64,000 nt of DNA from Parachlorella kessleri (Eukaryota > Chlorophyta > Trebouxiophyceae > Chlorellales > Chlorellaceae), in assembly GCA_001598975.1 (NCBI GenBank), contig BBXU01001346.1:25513-89512 (forward strand), written 5' to 3'. Position 1 is the first letter of the stretch. Every line of letters begins with the position of its first letter. The notes below the pieces were generated by a model. The model made no database searches. It saw nothing but the letters and a program-made list of their open reading frames with translations, and was not told the origin of the DNA. This document shows positions 36,443 through 46,700 of this stretch, piece by piece. The translations under genes were made by a program, and so were the position numbers.

Positions 36443-37962
36443 GGCACCTTGGGGCAGTGCAAGCGCAGCTAGGCAACCAAGCAGCACGGCGCCTTGATAG
36501 TGGCCCGAGTTGTTCCTCCTTGAACGGCCAGCCGTCCCTTCTATGGGCTGACGTCCATGTCGGCTAGTCAGCCAGCACTGACTTCTTTTTCTTCACTCCT
36601 GAAGTCAACACTGGCTGTGCTCCTCTCTTTAGGTCGATCAGGCGTTACTGAATCTGGGGGTTGTCATGTGACACCTGCTTTGCAGAGTATGCATATGCGC
36701 TTGCAGCGCTCATACTTGACTTGCTCTCAGGTCGTCAAGCACAGGAGGATGTCAGACGCAGCGGGAAACTGCACATTTGTGTTTGACTGATATCTGCATG
36801 GGTATTCATGTGCAGAGGAGTACTAGTGGGTTGCGGATGGATTGAGCTGGGTGTCAGTCGTTACTGAAACCCAGCGGGGCTAACCTGAGAATTTCATAAG
36901 GAATTGCAGGGTGACCCTGCCCCAACACTAGCAGGCACCCGTACTAGTTTGAAGGGAAGGTATGAAATGGAGAGCTGACTCGGCAGTGCAAGGCGGCCAG
37001 GCATTGGCATTGGGCGCCACCTTCGGTGTTCAGTATACAAATGTAGTCAAACTCATCGACTCTCACTGGGACACACTTGGCCAGGCAGGCAAGTGGCAAG
37101 GCACACCACCTGACCAGGGGGGTTGTAAAGATCTCAAAATGGCAGCAACCCTATCAAGCTGCCCATGGGCGCTATGCTGTGGCTCGTGCCTGTGACTCAC
37201 AACCCTGGACAACCCAAGTGCATCACTCCATAATCATCTAGTCACTCCATTATTGCAAAAAGTCCATGGCACATGCAGAAGTGCGGCGAGAATAATGTCA
37301 ACACCCAGACCTACAGCCCAGCTCTCACTCCCCTGTTCGCACTGCCTGCCGCACATATTATAAAAGCCCACGTCCTGTGACTAAGGACCAACAGGCGCAC
37401 ACTGGCCACACAACCTGCTGTGAAATGTCACTTAACAAGGCGGGGTTAGCCAACAGCCATGGCATGCCTCGCTGCCGCTGTGAGCTGGACTGTCTGAGAA
37501 TTGATACATCAGAGTTTGCATACCTAGCAAAGTTGGCGCAGTTTGCACAATATCAAATGCATGAGTATAACTGCATACAACCTTGTCAGTCCAGTACACC
37601 CATACCTCGCTCCTGATCCACAACGCCTGCCACCTTGACCAAATATGCATGACTGCTGTGCAGTGCGGCCGTTCAAGGACTTCATTTCTCTCTCTATTGA
37701 CAATGCATATACGCTCGGCACTCTCTCGTGACTCCCCGCACACGACACACAAGGAGGCTTGAAGGTGCCTTTGACCCATGCCCAGCTCGTCACCAGCGGT
37801 TCGTTCTTGTGGAAACGAGATGCACCAATGGCATCACCCTGTTCATGACCCTCACAGCCAGGCCTAGCGTATGCCATGCAGAAGATAAAGCAAGGCAACC
37901 CATCTATTTGCTCTCTTTGCATTGACTGCCACCACCCACCAAATCCACCTATGCAGTTGAAC
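36443..37962. other. convergent intergenic region, ATP synthase epsilon / USP
   Basis: About 1.5 kb between two 3' ends. It contains copy B of the dispersed repeat (37560..37650). Open frames here are short and not protein-like. No RNA gene is recognised. Confidence 0.5.
37560..37650. repeat. dispersed repeat copy B
   Basis: Partner of the stretch at 29730..29830: shared CTGCATA, GTCA(A/G)(C/T)CCAGTA(T/C)ACCC(G/A)TACCTC core and a trailing AAATATG. Divergent, so probably an old element remnant. Confidence 0.45.
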
Positions 37963-39975
37963 TTAATGGAGAACTGCCACGGGAGACGAGCAGTGGTGAG
38001 TTAGGTAAGTCGCAACACTGCCAAGCATGAACCTGCAGCGGCACAAACGTACTATCCAAAGTAAGTATTGGGCATGAACGGTCGATGAATCCTTTGTGGC
38101 ACGTCTCTGCCACAGGCCCTGCCGTAATGCTGGCAGGACGACTGAGTCTCCCACAGACCCAGCACAACAAGAAAAGTCATAATGCCCAGGCAGGCATCAG
38201 CCCCACACTGCGGCTGGCGTGAACAGAGCACCTTGCAACACTGGCGGCCGCATGCCACCGCACCACACACCCCAAGCGTGCAAACCAGCATGCATGGGCT
38301 GATGGGTGGCTCAGGGCACCACAGGGAGGGCTTCAGCTCCCCTGCGACGCGACTGGTCCTGCCATCCCTCCCCTGGAGTGGCTTCCCCTGGTGGTGGATT
38401 CCCCAAGCGCATCCCGAGGTTCCCATCCAAATAGACCCAACTTGCCACAACCCTTTCCTAAAGACGCCCTCGCCACAGAGGACCCAATAGCACATGAAGG
38501 AGACCCAGCTCATGGCCCAACTTACTCAGCAAGGCCTCCCCGGGAGTGGCTCCCCACAACGACCACCGCCTCGCCCGGCAGCCCCGCCACGTGCTTGCAG
38601 ATGGCGCTGCCAATGCCTGACACGGAGTCCTCGGCACGCTCTGCCACGATTTCCACGCTGTGCGGGATGTCGAGCTCCTACGGCAGGGCGGAAAGGTTAT
38701 GGAGGGTGTGACTTCCATACTCCACAGGCTGCCCCTACTTCATCAGGTAGGCGTGGTTGGTGGCTGGCTGGCTGGCTATCCATAAGCGGGGCTCACAGAG
38801 CGGCATCTGCCAAGCCCAGCCCAGCCAAGGCCCAGCCGCTCCATCAACCAGCGCCAAAGTAGCGCTGCGTCCTTGGGAGTCACATCATGATGTGACAAAG
38901 CAGCAAGCACCGGCCTCCTTGCCCAGTTGGGACATATATGACCTTGGTGGCCTTGGATTGAGCAGAGGTGGTAGATGGGATGGCTACACATGACAGTACG
39001 TAGGTACACAGCGGTGTGGCCGGCTGACAGCCACGGCGGTTAGCTGGACAGACGAAGAAGGGGACCAGGCCCTGCACCCCACACAGCATCCAGGACCACA
39101 CACCTGCAGCTTGCTGACAAAGCGCTGGCCCACATACTGCTCTGCAGCCTTCTTGAAGTCATCGGTCGGCGGCTCCATGTACAGCACAAACCCGTCCATG
39201 ACAGGTCCACCGTACGTGGCCCTGCAGAATCAGGAGGGCTTGCATGCTTTGCCTGCAGGCTGGAAAGCCTTTTTGATGTCTCATATACAATCATCTCCCA
39301 AAGCGGCTCGAGGCCAGTAAGTTTACAGAAAGTCTTGCAGGAAGCCTTGCTTTCCTGGGCCCAGCCATGTGGTCACAGCAACCACCGGTTGGCTTGCGGT
39401 TTCTTACTGCGCACCCAATCCAATAAACAAACCTGCCTTTATGTTCAGGGCGGCAGGCCACCAAGTGAGCCGCCAGACGCACAGTGTGCTGATGGCGCCA
39501 GCGGTTTGCAGTCCTGGTACCTTACTATATGCTGCCCCACACTAAAGAACGCTAGAGCGCGAGACAGCTCAGCCTACAGCGGCACACCCCAGTGCACATA
39601 CCTGTAGGGCAGCGCAGGGACGATGTGCATCAGGTGGACCCTGTCGCCAGGCCGGTACACATCCTGTACCGCCCACATGCACGCCCGCTCAGATTCATCC
39701 GAGTCATCCACAGGGACAACTATGTGCCGGGGGCCAGGCTCCATAACTTGCTGCGTAATTTGCTGTGTCTCTTGTGCCGGAGCGGCGGCGGCCGCGGCTG
39801 TTGCCTGATCCTGCTGCCCATGCTGTGTATGCTGGGCTGCCTGCTGCGCTGCCCCATGCTGTTCCAGCTGTGCCGAGTCACCATTGCTGTGCTGCGCCCG
39901 CTGTGGCGGAAGGCCTGGGAAGTCAGCAGGGTCTTGCCCGAGCAGGTTGTCGTCAACTGCACACTCGTCAGACAT
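37963..39975 (-). CDS. universal stress protein (USP) family, copy A
   Basis: Four exons on minus: 39602..39975, 39104..39221, 38526..38677, 37963..38032; 237 residues. USP domains are Rossmann-like nucleotide-binding folds linked to stress responses. A ~75-residue Gln/Ala-rich N-terminal extension precedes the domain: RHIVVPVDDSDESERACMWA (first strand and helix), DRVHLMHIVPALPY, SVEIVAERAEDSV, then EAVVVVGSHSRGGLAEFMLG and SVATYLTHHCSSPVAVLH. The usual ATP motif G-2x-G-9x-G-S reads G-S-H-S here, so the second Gly is Ser. Start is the Met of MSDECAVDD. It lies next to a related gene in the same orientation. Confidence 0.9.
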
Positions 39976-40593
39976 TTCCAAAAGCACTTGGTGCTGGGTG
40001 CTGTACTCCCCAGAAGGCAAGGTCGTCATACACGAGGCCACCATCGTGCACAAGGAGGGCCTTAGCCAGTTTCTACCACCCAAACTTCGCTGGCCACCAA
40101 TTGATAAGCTACATGGGCTGGTGTGCTTCACAAAGTTGCTGCAGTAGGAGCAAGGCAACTAAGTGCCCTGCCAGACTCACGGCTAGAGAAGTCCTCTGTG
40201 GTGACCAAGCCTGACTCATCCCTGCTGGTCCTGCAAAGCAACAATATAAGTTGCCATGCTTCGACCCATTCACTGCACACGTTGGATGAGGTTGTGACGG
40301 CATGCTGGTTCACATGCAGCACAGCCCAGCCAAGCGCAGCAGAAGACAGCATGAAAGCCATAGGGAGATTGCGCTCTCCCCCACGGGTATCCAGAGAGCT
40401 GTTCCATCACACATGGGAAACAGCAGAAGATTAACTTGCTAAGCTATGTGATGGCCCGAGCCTGGGTGGAACCTTTGCCACCATTTCCGCACTGCCACTC
40501 GCATCCTGACTATGCACACCGAAACGGCCACATCAGCACAGCGTCCCGGCAGGCAGACTAGGGCCTGATGCGGGGGGACAGCGCACATTTCAC
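39976..40593. other. intergenic region between tandem USP genes
   Basis: 618 bases with the promoter of copy A and the 3' UTR of copy B. No gene is seen. Confidence 0.5.
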
Positions 40594-43296
40594 TTAAACA
40601 CACTTGTGAAAATCCCCAAGACCCAGCTGCTTGCTGTGGCATCTTGGCAGCAGGACCCACCTCCTAGCATCCCCAGCCGCAGAAGCCCCGACTGACGCCG
40701 CCCCCACCGCCTCCGCGCGAACCTTGGGCTTTAGCAGCGCTGACAGGTCTGGCAGCCACGACCGCAGCCCTCCCAGGCTGCCCCCGCTGCCAGCCTCCTC
40801 CGCTCCTTTGGGGCGGTGCAGGACCAGCACTGGAGCCTGGCAGTGGTGGGTCAGGTAGTTGGCAACAGAGCCCAGCAGCCACTCCGAGAGGCCAGACTTG
40901 GCGTGGCTGGCTATGACCAGCACACTAGCCTACAGGCAAGGCATCACCAAAGTACTGCGTCTAATTGAGGTTGGTGGTGCTCAAACTACTTTAGCAGGGC
41001 TGCAAGGCACACGGAGAGGTGGATGAGTGTGCAGTACGACAAGCCTGAGCAACCGCCGCCGCCGCCGCAGCAGCAGCAGCAGCAGCAGCAGGCTAGAGCA
41101 CCTGGAAACATCTGCCAGGGTGTGGAGGGTAGTTGCTTACCTGTTCGAATGCCTCTCCAACAACCTTGCCTGACTGCCGTGTTAGCTATCACCTCTGGTG
41201 CATGCAGCTCATGGCAAATGCAGGGCAGCATTGCCAATCTCAGGCTGACACAGCATTCACACCAGCCTGGTTTAGGGATATGCGTACCTGGAGCTCCTGG
41301 GCCTTGGCGCATATGGCAGACCCAATGACATCCTTGTCCTCAGCACCAGGCTTCTCCCGAAGGAGGTCAATCACGTACCGTACCTGCATCCCCGAATTTC
41401 GAAAGTCTTAGCACAGCACTCTCACAACAGACAATGTGACAACCTGATGGGGCGTACAGCAGGCAAGTGCTACTGCACAGGGTTCAGGCATGCGTGCTTA
41501 ATTTTGGGCAGCATGCCAGTGCCCACTGCCTGACTACCGGACCGCAGCAGCGGTGAGTGGAGCACTTCCAGCGCAAGAATAGCAGGAGTAATGTGCAGGT
41601 TAGTCCTCTATATGCGCCCCCCTACAGGGAGGCCTCCCATTCAACAAACAGAAACGCAATGTCACAGCAGACTTGCTCACCTGGCTCCGAAACTTATACC
41701 AGGGTGAATATATTACCCAACCGCAACAGTACAGCCAAGTAGCGGAGATTTGTTGCAGTACAGTCATGGTGTGCTGGCAGTGACTGCAGGACTTTGGCCT
41801 CTCCAGCACCTCAGCGCTCCACTCCGCATCCACTTTCCTCACCTTCAGCCGCCTTCAGACCCTCATTACATGTGTGTAGACTCACACAACTACTACACCC
41901 ACTCCCAGCTTACTTGCCCCTCACCCTGCCCTTCAACTCCACCCGCACCCACCTTGGCCCTCTCCAGCACCTCTGAGCACCAGTCGGCCACCGCCTTCTC
42001 GGCCGCCATCAGGAACTGGTCCTCGTTGCGCAGCAGCACCTCAAAGTCGATGGTTGCCAGCCGGCCATCCGGCATGACGTAGATGCCGGAGCGGGGGAAG
42101 TAGGGGATGGTGTGCACGATGTGGACGGTGTCACCTGCAGGCAGGGGGAGGTGGGTGGGGGTTGGCAGCCTGCCTGCAGCTGATGCACTCCGCGTACTAT
42201 TCTCCTGCTACCTGCTAGCTTCGCCCGTTAATCGCCTGGCATCTGATACCTCAGGCAAGGCCTCGCTTGAGGGTAGCTGTGGGAGGAAGAGAAACGCCTG
42301 GAGGACGTCTGCTCAAAGACACAGTAGCCGCTGGGTGCACGCAAAAGTTGGTTACACTACGTGGCTTGAGGCAAGGCAGGGCGTTGGGTACGCAGCAAGT
42401 CCAGGCCGCCCCCACCTTTGCGGTAAATGTTGCTCACCAGCCACTGCAGCAGGGCAGGGGCAGCAGGCTGGTCAACAACCAGACATGATAGAGGTGCACT
42501 GAAACAGTGTAGGCGGCGCTGTGTCAGCTGCATACAATGCAATCAATACAACCCACCTGACAGGCATACTGGCTGTCCTGCAGTGCAAAGGACACCCTGG
42601 TAAGGCAAATACTCTTGAAAGTCATAGGGCCTGTTGCTACATATATGCCAATAGACGCAAAGCTTCACAGTTGGGAGATGCACCGCAGAATGGTGGGTAC
42701 AAACGTCAGTACATACCGTACTCACCACCCTATTTCGAGATTTATTAAGTTCGAGGGGCCTTCTCGAATCAATTATCGAATTGCAAAACAATTGCCTGGA
42801 GGCTCAAACGAATCGTGCTAAAATACCAAAACGCTGTTGGCGCCCTATCCATGTACATCCTGGACTACGGGGACAGTTCGAGGAGAATTGCCGAAAAATT
42901 GCTCAGCAGCCTTCTCGAATTGCTAAAACGGACCCAAAAAATTATTCGAGGTGTTCCAACCTCGAACTAGGGTGGTGAGTACGGTAATTGGGCGGATATC
43001 CGGCCATGGAGCTGCCGTGAAGTACAGCAGGTCACCCTTACTTCCTGACTGGCAAAAACAGTGCTCACCTGGCTGAAGTCCACAGCTACCTGCAGAGACG
43101 GGGCAGCAGTTCTGGTATGTACAGGAACAGAGCTTCTGAAATGCTCTGCTTCAGGTGTTGGAGTGCAGTATGGCGGCTTATGTGCTGCTTGTCCAGTGTC
43201 AGGCCTGGCGGCTGTGCTCACCAACAAGTTCCTGCTAGAAGTCTGGGCTTGTGAGGCTCCAGCATCAGCAGCGTCAGCCTCGGATTGTTTGCTCAT
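40594..43296 (-). CDS. universal stress protein (USP) family, copy B
   Basis: Five exons on minus: 43069..43296, 42416..42467, 41953..42134, 41288..41383, 40594..40929; 297 residues. A Ser/Ala-rich ~68-residue leader precedes VAVDFSQPAAPALLQWL, then GDTVHIVHTIPYFPR, an insert (IYVMPDGRLATIDFEVLLRN), the helix AVADWCSEVLERAK, VRYVIDLLREKPGAEDKDV and the C-terminal ASVLVIASHAKSGLSEWLLG, SVANYLTHHCQAPVLVLHRP. The ATP motif reads A-S-H-A in place of G-x-x-G. A tail of ~65 residues after VLVLHRP is unique to this copy; a donor-like GTGGGT near 40669 means the tail could instead be spliced off. Introns carry a MITE (42716..42984), a CCG/CAG repeat (41049..41093) and a decayed exon copy (41791..41833). 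Confidence 0.88.
41049..41093. repeat. CCG/CAG trinucleotide repeat
   Basis: Five CCG units followed by about ten CAG units, in the last intron of USP copy B, so not translated in the model. Confidence 0.9.
41791..41833 (-). pseudogene. decayed copy of USP exon 3 end inside an intron
   Basis: On minus it can be read as VDAEWSAEVLERPK, clearly similar to VADWCSEVLERAK at the 3' end of real exon 3 (41953 onwards), about 160 bases upstream on the plus coordinate. The copy lacks a usable donor at the matching place. It looks like a local partial duplication. Confidence 0.65.
42716..42984. mobile_element. 269-bp MITE with 24-bp terminal inverted repeats and TA target-site duplication
   Basis: The left end (42716..42739, starting CCGTACTCACCACCC) and right end (42961..42984, ending GGGTGGTGAGTACGG) are inverted repeats matching at 23 of 24 bases. 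TA flanks each end (42714-42715 and 42985-42986), as for Tc1/mariner-type insertions. The interior is AT-rich compared with its surroundings, has repeated TCGAA/TCGAG motifs and no coding capacity. It sits in intron 1 of USP copy B. A non-autonomous element is the best reading; the transposase family is inferred from the TA only. Confidence 0.88.
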
Positions 43297-43778
43297 CTGC
43301 GCTCTGCTAGCACGTGCTGTTGGCTGCCGGAAGCGGAAGAATTTGAAAGCGCCAGGCTGGGAGGCAAGGCGTGGTGCATGTGTGATCAAGTTACGGTTGG
43401 GCTTAGCCAGCGGTCTATGAAATACGTAGCAGGTATTCTGAAAAAATCTGCTGCATTTGCTTGTCATAAGGCAGCGTTCAGATACGTCCAAAGCACCTTT
43501 GGGTTTCAAGCCTATGCAGCAACGTAACGTATCCAACTTACTAATTAAGACGGCAGAGCATCGATGGAATACTTATCAGAGCTTAGAGCCAATTGATAAC
43601 CAGGGTACAGCAACCTTGGGAAGTGCTGACCTCACTGCTGACGTGGCCCACCCGTGCCGCGCCTGCTGTACTGAACGCGTGGGTGCTGTCCCTGGCGCCT
43701 TGGTAGGGCAGTTGCTGCACGTCCAAGAGGCGTGACAGTGTAGACAGCAGGAGCCAAGTCTCTTTATAGCGGAGTATC
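43297..43778. promoter_or_regulatory. divergent intergenic region, USP B / metacaspase
   Basis: 482 bases between opposite starts of a stress-protein gene and a metacaspase gene. Shared control is possible but nothing specific is seen. Confidence 0.45.
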
Positions 43779-46700
43779 ATGTCAAGTGGGGTGTTCGATG
43801 GGTGGAGCGTCTCTCAGCTTAAGGTTCGTGCGTGCCTAGGCCTAGCCCCTTTCTTCTTCTATTGCTGTGCTTGATCAGATTAGGGAAGTGGTTAGTTACC
43901 CTGTGTGCAGGAGTACATAGAGGAGAACGGTGGCTCGAGCAAGCACTTGCTGGAAAAGCAGGACCTGATAGGGGAGTGTGAGCGGCTCAGCAGAGAGGTG
44001 GAGGCGAAGGTATCGTCGATTTTAGCCCAGTGTGGTGCCCAACAGCGGTTGGAGGGGTCACTTTTGCTGCCTATCCAAACGCAAGTGCCTCCCGCCTGGC
44101 TGCCTGGTTTGCTGTGGAGTCGGCACCTCGTCTTCTGGTCATACTGCAGCGTTCAAATATGGTCTGAGGCATGGTCTTCGGTTCCTGCTCTGTAGGTGCT
44201 GAAGAATCCCACCAGTGCACCAGCCTACCCCCCTGCTGGCCCAACGGACGGCCCAAGCAGGTACCCATCAACCACCCCCGGCGCAGCAGACGGCAGTAGC
44301 AAGTACCCCTCCGCTGGACCTGGTGACGGCGGGAACGGTGACAGCAAGTACCCCTCCATGTACTCGGGAGGCGGCGGCAGCACCAGCAGCGGTCCCAGCG
44401 GTGGAGACACCAGCAGGTACCCCTCTGCCTTTGGGGGGGCTCCTTCTGGCGCGAGAGGACCCTACGAGCAGGACCTAGCTCCCTTTGGCTCCTACCCAGC
44501 CTACCCGCCCGCCCCCGGCGGTGCTCCCGCTGCGCCCTCCTACCCCTACGGGCCGCCTCAGTATCCCTCCGCCGGTGGCGGCGGGGCCCCTGGCTACCCC
44601 TCCGCATACCCGCCCGCCGGCCCCCCAGCTGCAGCCAATGGCAGCAGCAGTGGCGGCTCGTACTACCCTGGGGCGTCTCAGCCGGCAGGCCCTTCTGCCT
44701 ACCCACCTATGCCTGGGGGCGGTGTGCCGAGCTACCCAGGATACCCCCTTGGCCCCTCCCCGCAGCCCTCCGCAGCCTACCCTCCAGGCCCCTCCCCGCA
44801 GCCGTCATCAGGGTACCCTCCAGGCCCCTCTCCCCAGCCATCATCAGCTTACCCTCCTGGCCCGGCACCACAGGCCTCATCTGCCTACCCAGGCTACCCT
44901 GCGTCGCCGTACGGTCATGGGAAGGCCGAGAGCCATCATAATGGCGGTGGTGGCGGGAGCCACGCCAGCGCTTACCCTGGTTCCCAGCCAGCTGGACCGC
45001 CAAAGGATACGAGGCCAGGGTGAGTCATGAGGCGGGGCAGGGCTTGTGGTGCCAGTGCGTTGTGGCTACATCGGGAAACTGTTGCAAGCAAGGGCGGGGT
45101 GTGCCAAGGCAAAACATGTGCGACTGTCTCTTGTGTATACAGCTTTATATTGGAATGCAGTGCTCGATCGGGTAAAGCATCCTGGCCAGTGTGCGCTGTT
45201 GTAGAGCTTGTCTACTTTGCTAGTTGCAGGCAAGCAGCCGGCTCAGCGTATAGTGGCAGTGTGCCACCCGCTATGCCTCCGGCGTCTGGCAAGAAAAAGG
45301 CGCTGCTGTGCGGCTGCAACTACTTGTAAGCTGGGGAGGCCACAGTAGTGGGGACGAGGTGTCCGCGGTTATAAGAGCCCCCATGGTGTTGCATGGCTAG
45401 TAATGTGTATGATGGCAGGGGATGTGAGGCATGGAGCGGCTCGCTCTCAGGGTCGCTCCTGCAGCCAGCTGAGCAGAAGCACGCGAGCTGGCTGGGTAGT
45501 ATGTGTCAGGAGCTTGTGCGCTGGAAAGGTCGGGGTTGTTGACAGTCGCTGTACTCCGCAGGCCTTGACATTACTTCCTAGCAGGGGCTTGTACTAGGTT
45601 CTGGCTGTAGGCAGCATGCAAGCTGCTCCCAAGTACAAGTGGGCTTACGTGCTGGACCATGCTGCCTCAGCCCTTACCTAAGCTCACTACCACCTGTTTG
45701 TGCAGCGGGACCTCCGCGCAGCTGAATGGCTGCATCAACGATGCCAAGTGCATGGTGAGTTTGCACGATATGCAGCTGGACCCACTGGTAAGGCTTACGG
45801 AGGGTGCGGTGTCCAAGCAGGCAAGCAGGGCGGGCCCTGTGGTGGGCGTGGAGACCTTGTTGGGCGCGAGGGGTAGATACTACCTACAGGACTGTGTGTG
45901 AAGCACCGACGATTGTCTGGGCAGCTGCTTACCCTGACTGGGGCTGTACTGCTTATACCTGCTAGCCTTAAACCCAGGAAGCATCAGCTCAACCATCCCA
46001 TACAGACCTGCTAGCCTTGTGGGGTCCAACACAGCCAGCCAGCTCAGCTGCAAGATGCACTTGCGCCATAGTCTGGACCACATGCAGCACCGGCGCCCCT
46101 TAAGGCCTAGCAGCGGCTGATGCCGTTGTTCGGCGCATGGCGTGGCTCTCACAACCCAGCTTTTCACTCAGGACAGCATATCCCCCATGCAGGAGTACCT
46201 CCTGCGCACCAAGTTTGGCTTTGGGGAGCACATCCTCCTCATGGTCGACAACCACACAGACCCGCTACGGCGGCCCACCAGGTCCGCGGGGTTTGGCTGG
46301 GAGCTAGGGAGCGCAAAGCTGGGCTCTGTGCTGCGGCCCTCCTGCCTGACAAGCCTCGCCTGCTGTTTGGGGTGTTTCCTAGGCGGCTTGGGGCTTTCTC
46401 TTGCGAGTACAGGCGGGACACTGTGGGGCCGTATGTGAGCCAGTAATGCTTGGATGTGGGCGCTGCACCTGCTGTGAGGCTTGCGAGGCCAAGGTGGGGC
46501 AGGGCGCGGACCGTAGTTGTAGCCTGTAGCTAGGTGAACTCGGAGGTGTGTGGGACCTGAGAGCAGAGCCGCGACGGGGTTCGTGGTGCTGCCTGGCTGG
46601 TCGGCTGCAGGTACAACATGATGCAGGGGATGGCGTGGCTGATGGCTGGACTGCGCCCCGGGGACTCACTATTTTTCCACTTCTCTGGTGAGCTGCTTAG

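Noticed and set aside
44071..44706. 211-codon minus-strand open frame
   Set aside because: It is antisense to the repetitive Tyr-Pro part of the metacaspase, where low complexity keeps several frames open.
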